From positions 13,684 through 77,683 of the forward strand of contig URQU01000005.1 in the NCBI GenBank assembly GCA_900550055.1: DNA of 64,000 bases, given 5' to 3'. The DNA is from an uncultured Coriobacteriaceae bacterium. Its GTDB lineage: Bacteria; Actinomycetota; Coriobacteriia; Coriobacteriales; Eggerthellaceae. Under the pieces are notes generated by a model, which was given only the letters and a program-made list of their open reading frames with translations, ran no database searches and was not told where the DNA came from. A program made the translations under genes and the position numbers. Shown in pieces: positions 52,901 to 61,172 of the stretch (within the stretch, counting starts at the first letter, position 1; the number at the start of each line of letters is the position of its first letter).

Positions 52901-55615
52901 CTACTCCTGTACCTTCAGCGCCAGGGCCAGGGGCACACGCTTGATGCGGCGGATATGCAGCAGCGCCACCGCCAGGTAGGTGGCGAACCCGATGGCGATG
53001 ACCTCCGCGATGGCTGTCATGGGCACGTAGATCTCGATGTTGCCGTTGTAGGCCAGCAGCATGGCGCGGAAGAGCAGCGTCAGCCCGCCGATGATCAGCG
53101 GCTGGCATACCACCAGCGACACCGCCACCGTCAGCGTGATGGAGCGCACATACAGGCGGCTGATCTCGGAATCACGGTAGCCGAACACCTTCATGTAGCT
53201 GATCGAGCGTGCCGACCGGTCGATCACCGATTTCGTAAGCAGGTACATGAACACCAGGAAGATGAACACGGAAAGCCCCACCAGCATGCCGATCACGTCG
53301 TCCATCATGCCGACGAACTGCTCGCCGATGGCGTCCATGCTCTCGGGCGTCAAGTTGCTGGCAAGGTAGCGCGCATCTAGGTCAAGCGCCTGATCGGAGG
53401 CGTAGCCGTTGAAGTACCCGGCGTCGTTTCCAAAGAAGCGGTTGAAGTCGTCGAGGCTCATGTACACGGCCATGTTAGACTTCGTGCCCCAGGTGTACGC
53501 GTCGCCCTCGTAGGCGACCTCGCGCGTTTCGTCCTCGTATTTGTCGTACAAGCTGACGGTTTGCCCGTCGGCGAAACGGAACTTGTCGATCAGCCCGTTG
53601 CCGAACACCACGTGCCCATCGCCCACGGCAAGGTCGTCCCAATAGCGCGAATCCTCGGGTACGCCGTACACGGTGATCGTCTCCGTGCCCGAGTCCTCGC
53701 CGCGGTCGTAGTCCAGCGAATACACGGCGTACTTCTCGGCCTGCGCGATCTTCCCCGCCCCGTTGTCCACGGTGTTCACGGGGTGGACGTCGTCGGAATC
53801 CGCATCGATGTCGGCGGCCTTTTCGACCATGTCCAACACCTTATCGCGCGGTTTACCCAGGTCAGCGGCTACCGAATCGACTTTCCCGTAGAACGAATCC
53901 TGCGCTGCGTTAAACGCGTCCTGCGCGCGGGCGAGGTCATCTTGCGCATCTTGCGCGGTCTGCATGGCGTCTGCGGAAGGCGCGGCGGCCAGCGCCGTAG
54001 CGGCATCCTGAAGCTTGTCGGCGGCCGTTTGCAACGCGTCGCCCGCATCTTCGAGCACATCTCCCGCATCCTCTACGGCGGTCAGCTTACCGCCTTCCAC
54101 GCTCTGCAGCTCGTCGATGGCGGCCCACGCCTCGCGGTCGGTTTGCGTGCCGTCCAGCTCCAGCGGGGCCTTCAGCGTGTACATGTGCTCGGCGACCACG
54201 TTGTTGTGCAGGTTCTCGGCGTAGTGCGTCATGGTCGGCAAAATGGCCAGCGAGAACAGCAGCAGCATGCTGGCAAACCCGATTCCCACGAACAGCGTGG
54301 CGAAATTTCCCAGGTTGCGCAAGAACACCCGCATGCGGAAGCGCGCGATGAAGCTCAGGCGCTCGGGCAGGGCAAAACCGCGCTTCACGCCGCCTTTGCT
54401 GGTTTCGTGGCGCAAAAACTCCAGCGGGGTGTGACCCATCTTCCGCAAAAGCCCCAACAACGTGATGCCTACGAGCGTCGCCACGGGCAGCGCGGTGGTT
54501 TGCGCGAACACGCCCCAGCTCCAGGTGGCGTAGTAAGGCGGCAGGCTGTAGCTGCCGTAATACAGGTTGCGCATCGGCTCGCTCATCAGGGTGTAGCCGG
54601 CCACGTTGCCTACCACGGCCGCTACGATGCCCACCGCCGCTGGCAGCGCCAGGTAGTGCGTCACCAGCTCGTGGCGACGATAACCGCTGGCCAGCAGCGT
54701 GCCGATGATCGCGCTTTCCTCCTCGATGGTGCCCGATGTCAGCGCCACGAACACGAACGCCATGATGACGATGATCATATACAGAAGCACGCTCCACATG
54801 GTGGAGTCGCCCGAAACATCGTCGGCGGCGTAGCCGATTCCCTGGTTGGCGCTCGAATCGGTCAGGTCGTCCACGGTCGCCCCGGCATCGGAAAGCGCGC
54901 GCATCATGTCCTTCTCGGCGTCGGTGCGCTGCGCCACGGTCAGGTCACGGTCGGCGAAACGCACCGAGTACGTGTACGCCGGTTGGTGCCCGGTGGCCTC
55001 AAGCGCTGCGAAACCGCTTTCGGAAACCTCGGCCACGCCGAACGTCAGCGTGTTCACCGTGAAATCGGAGTTGCTCTGGAACAGCGCCTGGTTATCGGAG
55101 GTCGTCATGATGCCGCACACGGTGAAGCGCTGGCCGAACAGCTCCACCTCCTCGCCGACGGTTATGCCGTTGTTCGTGGCGAACACGCGATCGACCGCCA
55201 CCTCGTCAGCTGCCTCGGGCACGCGGCCCTCGGCGTATGCGGCCAGGTCAACCTGGGTGCGACGCTGGTAGACGCGCAGCGTGCGGTCACGGCCGTCGTC
55301 GCCTTGCGCGTGGTTGAAATCAGCGTCGAAGGACCAGTTGCGGAAGATGTCCGCGCCGCCCGCTCCGGCTTCGCGGGCCGCGTCGGCGGCGGCGTTCAGC
55401 TGCTCGTCGGTGGCTTCGAAGGCGGTGGTGAAGCGCGCGTCCTCGATCGAGTACTGCTCAGGCATGTCGTCGATGATGACGGCGATGGAATGCGCTGCCA
55501 GCAAAAAGCCCGACGTCAACGCGATGGTCACGGACATCAACAGGAAGATGCCCAGGTATTTGCCCAGATTGTTCTTCAGCTCGCGTGGGAAGCGTTTGCG
55601 CAAAGGCGATGCCAT
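52901..55615 (-). CDS. FtsX/MacB-type ABC transporter permease
   Basis: The 904-residue protein has an N-terminal helix (KYLGIFLLMSVTIALTSGFL), a periplasmic domain of ~200 residues, three helices with FtsX-like sequence (~265-380), a large second extracellular domain (~470-790) and a final three-helix FtsX block. The second extracellular domain contains a coiled coil (AADKLQDAATALAAA...DAQDDLARAQDAFNAAQD, ~540-590). The two FtsX blocks in one chain act as a permease dimer for the ATPase encoded 10 bp upstream. It probably mediates mechanotransmission or lipid/peptide efflux. AGGAGG precedes the ATG. Confidence 0.88.
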   Translation of the reverse strand: MASPLRKRFPRELKNNLGKYLGIFLLMSVTIALTSGFLLAAHSIAVIIDDMPEQYSIEDARFTTAFEATDEQLNAAADAAREAGAGGADIFRNWSFDADFNHAQGDDGRDRTLRVYQRRTQVDLAAYAEGRVPEAADEVAVDRVFATNNGITVGEEVELFGQRFTVCGIMTTSDNQALFQSNSDFTVNTLTFGVAEVSESGFAALEATGHQPAYTYSVRFADRDLTVAQRTDAEKDMMRALSDAGATVDDLTDSSANQGIGYAADDVSGDSTMWSVLLYMIIVIMAFVFVALTSGTIEEESAIIGTLLASGYRRHELVTHYLALPAAVGIVAAVVGNVAGYTLMSEPMRNLYYGSYSLPPYYATWSWGVFAQTTALPVATLVGITLLGLLRKMGHTPLEFLRHETSKGGVKRGFALPERLSFIARFRMRVFLRNLGNFATLFVGIGFASMLLLFSLAILPTMTHYAENLHNNVVAEHMYTLKAPLELDGTQTDREAWAAIDELQSVEGGKLTAVEDAGDVLEDAGDALQTAADKLQDAATALAAAPSADAMQTAQDAQDDLARAQDAFNAAQDSFYGKVDSVAADLGKPRDKVLDMVEKAADIDADSDDVHPVNTVDNGAGKIAQAEKYAVYSLDYDRGEDSGTETITVYGVPEDSRYWDDLAVGDGHVVFGNGLIDKFRFADGQTVSLYDKYEDETREVAYEGDAYTWGTKSNMAVYMSLDDFNRFFGNDAGYFNGYASDQALDLDARYLASNLTPESMDAIGEQFVGMMDDVIGMLVGLSVFIFLVFMYLLTKSVIDRSARSISYMKVFGYRDSEISRLYVRSITLTVAVSLVVCQPLIIGGLTLLFRAMLLAYNGNIEIYVPMTAIAEVIAIGFATYLAVALLHIRRIKRVPLALALKVQE

Positions 55616-55625
55616 GGCGCGCCTC

Positions 55626-56375
55626 CTACCAGGTCAGGTCGCGCGCGGCCATGCGCTCGATGTTCGCCGCGTCCTCGGCTAGTTTGCCGTCGCGCAGGCG
55701 CAGCACGCGGTGCGCCATGTGCTTGATCGCGTCGTTGTGCGTGACGATGACCACGGTGCACCCGTAGTCGCGGTTCACGTCCTCCATCAGCTCCAGGATC
55801 TCCTTCGACGTCTGGTAATCCAGCGCGCCGGTGGGCTCGTCGCACAGCAAAAGCCCGGGTTTCTTTACCAGCGCGCGGCCGATGGCGCAGCGCTGCTGCT
55901 GACCGCCCGAAACCTGGCGTGGGAACTTCGCGCGATGCTCGTAGAGCCCAAGCGAGCGCAGCAGATCGTCTATGGGCAGGGGGTTTGCGGAAAGATGGGC
56001 CGTGACCTCGATGTTCTCGCGGATGGTCAGGTCGGGCACCAGGTTGTAGAACTGGAAGACGAAGCCGAGCTTGTCGCGGCGGTACTCGCCGAGCTGCTTG
56101 GGCGTCAGGCTGGTAAGCTCCGTGCCGCCCACGTTGATGGAGCCGCTATCGGCCGCCTCCAGGCCGCCCACCAGGTTCAAAAACGTCGATTTGCCGCTGC
56201 CCGACGGACCGAGCAGCACGCAAATCTCGCCTTTGTTCACCGTGGTGGTGACGTCGTGCAGCACCGTGGCGCGCGCCTCGCCTTCGCCGTAATGCTTGCA
56301 CAAATCGCGAACCTGCAGGTAAGGCGCAGGGGAGGAGGCGGCGGTGCCGGTTGCGGATGCGGGGTTCTTTCCCAT
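55626..56375 (-). CDS. ABC transporter ATP-binding protein (MacB/LolD-type)
   Basis: The 249-residue protein has all ATPase motifs: Walker A GPSGSGKST (~54-62), Q-loop, signature VSGGQQQR (~155-162) and Walker B LLLCDEPTGALD (~172-183), with the His switch in VIVTHND. The combination is typical of the LolD/MacB/FtsE-like branch that pairs with FtsX permeases. GAAGGAGC precedes the ATG at 56375. It is the first gene of a two-gene minus-strand operon; the permease starts 10 bp after its stop. Confidence 0.93.
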   Translation of the reverse strand: MGKNPASATGTAASSPAPYLQVRDLCKHYGEGEARATVLHDVTTTVNKGEICVLLGPSGSGKSTFLNLVGGLEAADSGSINVGGTELTSLTPKQLGEYRRDKLGFVFQFYNLVPDLTIRENIEVTAHLSANPLPIDDLLRSLGLYEHRAKFPRQVSGGQQQRCAIGRALVKKPGLLLCDEPTGALDYQTSKEILELMEDVNRDYGCTVVIVTHNDAIKHMAHRVLRLRDGKLAEDAANIERMAARDLTW

Positions 56376-56488
56376 GTGGTGCTCCTTCGCGGTAAGCGGT
56401 TGCCCGCGAGCGCCGGTCGCACCCGCAAGGGACCGCAATATAGTTTTCCAAGGGAAACTATATACCACAAGTTCACCGCAGGTTACAA

Positions 56489-56630
56489 GACACTTGGGGA
56501 CGTAGCACTATCTGTCCGGTCTCTTCGGCCATTATGTGCGTGACAAGCTGAACTCGGGTCACGCTTCTGCTTAGTTTGCCGCCTCGGGTGCTCAACTTGG
56601 ACACTTAGTGCTACGTCCCCAAACTGTCCG
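56489..56630. repeat. Family-A REP pair with an 80-bp spacer
   Basis: GACACTTGGGGACGTAGCAC at 56489 and the inverted GTGCTACGTCCCCAAACTGT from about 56607 to 56626 are decayed family-A arms. The long spacer contrasts with the tight palindromes elsewhere. Confidence 0.75.
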
Positions 56631-56670
56631 AAAGTGTCCGAAAGCGTTCGAGAAGGGGAAGGGAAAGGAA

Positions 56671-56704
56671 AGGGGCTTGCGGAACCGTTGTTCTGCAAGC
56701 CCCT
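56671..56704 (-). terminator. Terminator of the flippase-like gene
   Basis: On the minus strand AGGGGCTTGC pairs with GCAAGCCCCT across a 14-nt loop, followed by a pyrimidine-rich TTCCTTTCC tail. Confidence 0.65.
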
Positions 56705-56727
56705 CAAAGAGAACGAAGTCGCGCAGG

Positions 56728-59019
56728 CTATCCGTTGTCGTCTTCGCCCTTTTCGCCGGCGGGTTCCGGCGCTTCGGGCTCAGGTTGGGCGATGCCCACG
56801 GTGCCGCCTGCGGTCCATGAGATAGGTGCGGTGTCGTACACATCGGGAACAAACAGGCGCGCTGGTGCGGAGGCCTGACGGTCGGCGTCGCCGGCGGCGG
56901 TACTGCGATCGGGCGTCGGATTTACGTCGGCAGACGCCTCGACAGGCGCGTTCGCCATCGGCTCCTTGGGCGCATGGGCCCCGCGTGCGGCGGCATTCGC
57001 CTCGGCCGGCGCCTCCGCCTGCTGGGCCTGCGGCGCGGCAGGCGCCTGCTGGGCCGTCGCCCGCTGCGCCTGCGTCGCCGCGACAGCCTGCGGCACGCTA
57101 GCCGCCACCGCCTGCACGCCAGCCGCCTGCGTGCCCGCCCCCGCAACCTGCACGGGCGCCATGGCCGCCGTGCGAGCGGCGCGCGGCATCTCGGCGTCGG
57201 GCGCGGCCTTGCCGGTGAGCTTGCGATGTAGGTCCATGCGGATGGACGCGTACTCGCTGACCAGCAGCACCAGCAGGATGCACATGACGATCAGGTATCC
57301 GATTACGGCGCCGGGCAGCCCCGTGAAGTTCACCAACAGCACGGGCACGAACAGGCTGAACCCGAACGTGATCAGGTACAGCTTGGTCACGGCGCGCTGG
57401 CGGCGCAGCACGGTGATCACCTGGTACAGAAACTCGATGCCTGCCGTCACGCCGCCCGCCGCCAGCATCACGAAGCACAGCCCGCGGTACTGCTCGAAGT
57501 CGATGCCGTACAGGAAGCTCATGATGGCAAGGCCGAACCAGCTCATGGCACCGGCCACCACCACGGTGATGGCCACGATGATCACGAGCATCACCACGAT
57601 GATCAGGTCGAACTTCTTGCGCTTGGCCGGGTCCGCCCAGGCGTTGGCCATCTTCAGCAGCATGGGCTTGTAGATAAAGCCGCTGGTCAGCAGGATGGCG
57701 TGCGCGGGGAAGTACAGCGCGTTGTAGTACAGCTGGTTGTCGTAGGACAGCGCGCCTTCCATGACGAACTTCGGCATGTTGTCGATAAGGTTGTACATGA
57801 ACAGCGCCACGAACAACGGGAAGCACTGCTTGAGCAGGGCTATCACGCGCTTGGCGTTCGCGCTGCGCGACTTCGGCGTTTCAAGCTGCGCCAACGGGAA
57901 CGTGAACACCACGAATGTGAGCGCGGCGATGACGGCCATGACGATGCTCGATACGCCCACGTTGCGCGTGATGAGCAGCGCCAGCGAGAACCCGATGAGC
58001 GCCGCGGCGGACCTGAACGCCTGCGAGATGCCGGCAAGATAGAGCTTGTCCACCTGTTGCAGGCGGCCCTCGTAGACGTCGGCCAGGGCGTCCACCGCTT
58101 TATAAAGGTACACGCCCAGGCTCATGAGCCACATCTGGTCGGTATATCCGCGGAACTTGCAGTACGTGATGCCGGCCACCAGCATGATGACTACGGTGAG
58201 CACGCGGTTGGCCTGGTAATCGGCGAACGAGTACTCCTCGTCAAGGTCGGATGCCTGGAAGTTGCGCACGCCGTAGTTGCCCACGAACATAAGCAGAAGC
58301 GCTGTGACGAAGGCCAGCGAGAACATGCCCGCCTGCTCGGCGCCGGCAAGCTGCGTGACCACGATGGTGAGCATGGGGAACACCATGCCCCACAAACCTA
58401 CGCCCACCGTGTTCCACACGTAGTCGCGCGTGGTGCGCCCGGAGGCGTACTCGGCTTCCTGTTCCGCCAGTCCATCGCCGCTCACGGCGCCCAGCACGCG
58501 CGAGCACCAGGCCTCCACCTTGCGGGTGACGAAGCTTTTCTTGCGGGGCCTGCCGTTGCGGGAGCGTTTCCCGTGCTTGCCGCGCGGCATGGCCTCGGTA
58601 GGCTGGCAGCCCGGCATGGCGGCGGTAGGCTGCTGCCCGGGGATAGCCTGCGTAGGCTGCTGGCCGTAGACGGCCTGGGTCTGCTGCGCATCCCACCCGT
58701 TGCGCACCTGCTGCGCATTGCGCGCGCGGCCATGCTTGCCACGACGTGCGCCGGGAATGGCCTCGGTAGGCTGTTGACCCGGAATGGCCTGCGTGGATTG
58801 CTGCCCAGGGATTGCCTGGGTCGTTGCCGCCGATTGCGCGGCTTGCTCAGCCACGGCGGCTGCGCGCTGGCGCTGCGCCTGGGCGCGTTGCTCTTCGCGC
58901 ACGTTGCGCGGGGCGGTGGGGTAAGGGCTTTCGGCGGCATTAAGCTGCACGCGTTCCAAATCGGGACGCTGTGCGGCGTGCTTGCCTGCCGAAGAACCGG
59001 TATGTTCATAGTTGTTCAT
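56728..59019 (-). CDS. Polysaccharide flippase-like membrane protein with TQAIPG repeats
   Basis: The 763-residue protein has 12-14 membrane helices (~225-600) in a Wzx/MATE-like arrangement, with long polar ends. The N-terminal ~150 residues carry five or more tandem copies of a short word of the type TQAIPGQQ (variants TEAIPG, TQAVYG, TAAMPG). The C-terminal ~150 residues are Ala/Gln/Pro-rich. No ribosome-binding site precedes the ATG at 59019, and TATAAT lies 7 nt upstream, so the mRNA is probably leaderless. Flippases of this kind move lipid-linked glycans; the repeats may bind a partner (FHA domain or kinase), which is inference. It diverges from the LytTR operon. Confidence 0.8.
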   Translation of the reverse strand: MNNYEHTGSSAGKHAAQRPDLERVQLNAAESPYPTAPRNVREEQRAQAQRQRAAAVAEQAAQSAATTQAIPGQQSTQAIPGQQPTEAIPGARRGKHGRARNAQQVRNGWDAQQTQAVYGQQPTQAIPGQQPTAAMPGCQPTEAMPRGKHGKRSRNGRPRKKSFVTRKVEAWCSRVLGAVSGDGLAEQEAEYASGRTTRDYVWNTVGVGLWGMVFPMLTIVVTQLAGAEQAGMFSLAFVTALLLMFVGNYGVRNFQASDLDEEYSFADYQANRVLTVVIMLVAGITYCKFRGYTDQMWLMSLGVYLYKAVDALADVYEGRLQQVDKLYLAGISQAFRSAAALIGFSLALLITRNVGVSSIVMAVIAALTFVVFTFPLAQLETPKSRSANAKRVIALLKQCFPLFVALFMYNLIDNMPKFVMEGALSYDNQLYYNALYFPAHAILLTSGFIYKPMLLKMANAWADPAKRKKFDLIIVVMLVIIVAITVVVAGAMSWFGLAIMSFLYGIDFEQYRGLCFVMLAAGGVTAGIEFLYQVITVLRRQRAVTKLYLITFGFSLFVPVLLVNFTGLPGAVIGYLIVMCILLVLLVSEYASIRMDLHRKLTGKAAPDAEMPRAARTAAMAPVQVAGAGTQAAGVQAVAASVPQAVAATQAQRATAQQAPAAPQAQQAEAPAEANAAARGAHAPKEPMANAPVEASADVNPTPDRSTAAGDADRQASAPARLFVPDVYDTAPISWTAGGTVGIAQPEPEAPEPAGEKGEDDNG

Positions 59020-59026
59020 CCGACAT

Positions 59027-59032
59027 ATTATA
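59027..59032 (-). promoter_or_regulatory. -10 box of a probable leaderless flippase transcript
   Basis: TATAAT on the minus strand ends 7 nt before the ATG at 59019, so transcription would begin at or next to the start codon. Confidence 0.6.
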
Positions 59033-59230
59033 GTGAGGTCGCTCGAAACCGGCCGACCCTGCGTTCGATATTCACAGCACAAGCACCCCGCCGATGCCAT
59101 GCCGTAGCTTGCCGTTCGCCGCCGTTTATGCATCGCTACCCACACATCCGGTTTGCGTCGTCAATCTTCTGGAACCGCAACGCTCAGACCGTTCGCCACC
59201 ATTCCATTCCGTTCGCCCTTGCGCGTCATG

Positions 59231-59290
59231 TCGCGTTCGTTCCCAAAATACGTGCGCTTGCTACTAAATATCGTGCGTTTGTACCATCTA
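59231..59290 (+). promoter_or_regulatory. Three 20-21-bp direct repeats, possible LytTR binding sites
   Basis: TCGCGTTCGTTCCCAAAATA, CGTGCGCTTGCTACTAAATA and TCGTGCGTTTGTACCATCTA follow one another with a ~20-bp period. LytTR regulators classically bind direct repeats about two helical turns apart. The sites lie 60-120 bp before the -10 box at 59348. Confidence 0.5.
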
Positions 59291-59323
59291 TCAGGCATTT
59301 TGCTGCAGCTGGGAAAAATCTGA

Positions 59324-59332
59324 GGGGGGGGG
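59324..59332. promoter_or_regulatory. G9 homopolymer upstream of the LytTR operon -10 box
   Basis: Nine G residues lie 15 bp before TATAAT, where the -35 region would be. Length changes here would alter promoter geometry. Confidence 0.55.
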
Positions 59333-59347
59333 TTCCGCCTTATTGTA

Positions 59348-59353
59348 TATAAT
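59348..59353 (+). promoter_or_regulatory. -10 box (TATAAT) of the LytTR/split-kinase operon
   Basis: TATAAT is about 60 bp before the GTG at 59415. The -35 position is occupied by the G9 tract. Confidence 0.6.
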
Positions 59354-59414
59354 CTGAGGCGAACAATAGGAACCGCGGGAAACCGCTATCGGGAGATCGG
59401 ATCGGGGCAATACG

Positions 59415-60140
59415 GTGGGAACGTTTCACCTTCTTGCATTAGAGGACAACGAGGAGTACCAGAAGGTGCTTCGCAGCATGCTGTCCAAATACCCCGGCAG
59501 GTCGCGGCTCGACATCGACGTCATATCCGGCGTCACCACGTTCGAGGCGCTCATGGCATCGGACGATCGCATCGACATCTTCGTTACCGATATCTCCCTA
59601 GGCGAAAATAACCCCTCGGGCATCGATCTGGTGCGCCGTTATTTCCCCGCGGGAAGCCCCACTCAGGTCATCTACATCTCCGGCCATATCGAGTACTGCA
59701 CGCCGGTGTATCAGACCCAGCATACGTACTTCCTGCTCAAGCCTATCAGCCAGTCCGATTTCGATGCCGCGCTTGATAAGGCGCTGCACAGCCTGCAGGA
59801 AAGCCGGCAGCTCCCCGTCGCCATCCAGCACAACGGCACGGTCACCATGGTCGACCCCGCTGAGGTGGAGTTTGTGGAAAGCGAGCGCCGCAAGGTGCAC
59901 CTGCACTGCGTGCGCGGTGGCTGCATCGAAACGTACGCAACGCTCGGCCAGATGCTCGAGATGCTGCCCGAGTGCTTCGTCCAATGCCACAAAAGCTATC
60001 TGGTGAACATGGCGTGCATCGTCGAGCTGCGCACGGGCAGCGTGCTGCTCAGATTGGGCAGGGAAGTGCCTGTCAGCCAGCGTCAGCGCACCGCGGTGCG
60101 CGATTCGTTCTTCCATTACGTGGGCCTTAACGTGCGATAG
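59415..60140 (+). CDS. LytTR-type response regulator
   Basis: The 241-residue protein has a receiver domain (residues ~5-120; phosphoacceptor Asp59 in TDISLGENNPSG, with acidic residues near 10-12 and Lys in LLKPIS). A LytTR DNA-binding domain follows (~140-238; VEFVESERRKVHLHC, ECFVQCHKSYLVNM, PVSQRQRTAVRDSFF). The GTG at 59415 follows CGGGGC. It is the first gene of a three-gene operon with two membrane proteins that together resemble one sensor kinase. LytTR systems often regulate competence, bacteriocins, autolysis or exopolysaccharide. Confidence 0.92.
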   Translation: MGTFHLLALEDNEEYQKVLRSMLSKYPGRSRLDIDVISGVTTFEALMASDDRIDIFVTDISLGENNPSGIDLVRRYFPAGSPTQVIYISGHIEYCTPVYQTQHTYFLLKPISQSDFDAALDKALHSLQESRQLPVAIQHNGTVTMVDPAEVEFVESERRKVHLHCVRGGCIETYATLGQMLEMLPECFVQCHKSYLVNMACIVELRTGSVLLRLGREVPVSQRQRTAVRDSFFHYVGLNVR

Positions 60141-60152
60141 GCGTTCGGCAGC

Positions 60153-61172
60153 ATGTCCTCGCTCAAGATCGCCGTCCTTTGCGTGTTGGTGGTGTATCTG
60201 CTGGTCGTCGCCTTCAATTTCGTGACCAAGCTGCGTAGCGCGCGCCTTGCGCAGAAGCTGCTGTGCGTGCTGTTCCCCTTAAGCCAGATTTGCCTGCTCG
60301 CTTATCCCCTGGCGTGCTCGGCGCGTTATGAGCTGCCGCCTGCCGCATATGCGTCGCTCATCGCGCTCGGTTTTGCGTGCGGGCCGGTGGACCTGCTGCT
60401 GTTCCGCGCGCTTGACCAGGCGTGCCGATGGTTCGATTCGTCCAGCAAGGTGGATATGCTCCAAGAGCAGCTGCGGATCCAAAGCGCGCTCAGGCAGCGT
60501 TCCCGGCGCGAACGCGACCAGGCCCGCGCGTTGCGAGACCAGCTTTGCGAGCGTCTTGAGCAGGCGCGCGCCAACCTGCGGGCGGACCAGGCGGGCAAGG
60601 CGGGCGAAAGCCTGGAAGGCGTCGTCTGCCTCATCGGCGCGCAACCTCAGCGCTTTTGCCAGCATCCGGCCGTCGATGCGCTTGTGGAGCAGAAGGCCGG
60701 CGCCGCGCGCGATCTGGGTGTGCGCTTCCATGCCGAGCTGGACATCCCTGCGGATATCCAGCTGCCCGGCGTGGAGCTGTGCGCCGTCTTCTCCAACCTG
60801 CTCGACAACGCGCTGAGCGCTTGCGCGCAATCCCCCGATGCGGAGCGCCGCATCGAAGCCGCCGCGCGCCTATGGGGAAAGTACCTGGTCATCGACGTGG
60901 AGAACAGCTATCTGCGCTCCAAGGGGCAGGGCGAGACCGTGGGCCGTTCGCCGTCGGGCGACGCCGGATCCCGGGGCGATGGCGGCGCAGCCTGTCCGTT
61001 CCCCGACCTGTCCGTGCCGCATGGTTGGGGGCAGGGGATCGTGCGCGAGGTGACCCGACGTCATGACGGCACGTTCGAAGCGGGCGTGGTCGACGGCGTG
61101 TATCGCGTGCGCGCGATTTTGAAGCAGGACCGGGCAATGCAGGGCGGAGGTGATGGCGAATGGAGCCGATGA
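60153..61172 (+). CDS. GHKL-ATPase membrane protein lacking the phosphoacceptor His
   Basis: The 339-residue protein has two or three N-terminal membrane helices (~4-85), a coiled linker and a GHKL (histidine-kinase-type) ATPase domain. The N-box is SNLLDNALSAC (~214-224) and the G-box is GWGQGIV (~291-297). Where AgrC/LytS-type kinases have the dimerisation His motif LRHDxRN, this protein has ALRDQLCERLE (~126-136) with no His. A Ser/Gly-rich insert of ~30 residues (~255-285) sits before the G-box. It overlaps the next gene by 13 bp. It probably depends on that His-bearing neighbour for signalling. Confidence 0.8.
   Translation: MSSLKIAVLCVLVVYLLVVAFNFVTKLRSARLAQKLLCVLFPLSQICLLAYPLACSARYELPPAAYASLIALGFACGPVDLLLFRALDQACRWFDSSSKVDMLQEQLRIQSALRQRSRRERDQARALRDQLCERLEQARANLRADQAGKAGESLEGVVCLIGAQPQRFCQHPAVDALVEQKAGAARDLGVRFHAELDIPADIQLPGVELCAVFSNLLDNALSACAQSPDAERRIEAAARLWGKYLVIDVENSYLRSKGQGETVGRSPSGDAGSRGDGGAACPFPDLSVPHGWGQGIVREVTRRHDGTFEAGVVDGVYRVRAILKQDRAMQGGGDGEWSR

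Larger units (their letters stand above)
56376..56727. other. Intergenic region with family-A arms and terminator
   Basis: Two family-A arms in inverted orientation at 56489-56519 and 56599-56630 flank ~80 bp. A terminator for the minus-strand flippase-like gene lies at 56671-56704. No gene is supported. Confidence 0.65.
59020..59414. other. Divergent promoter region with iterons, G9 tract and two -10 boxes
   Basis: Between the flippase-like gene and the LytTR regulator lie three ~20-bp direct repeats (59231-59290), a G9 run (59324-59332) and -10 boxes for both directions. No gene is supported. Confidence 0.65.

Noticed and set aside
53561..59352. Long plus-strand frames antisense to the ABC permease and the flippase-like gene
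   Set aside because: The minus strand carries the FtsX, ATPase and multi-helix membrane sequences. The plus frames lack any family motif.
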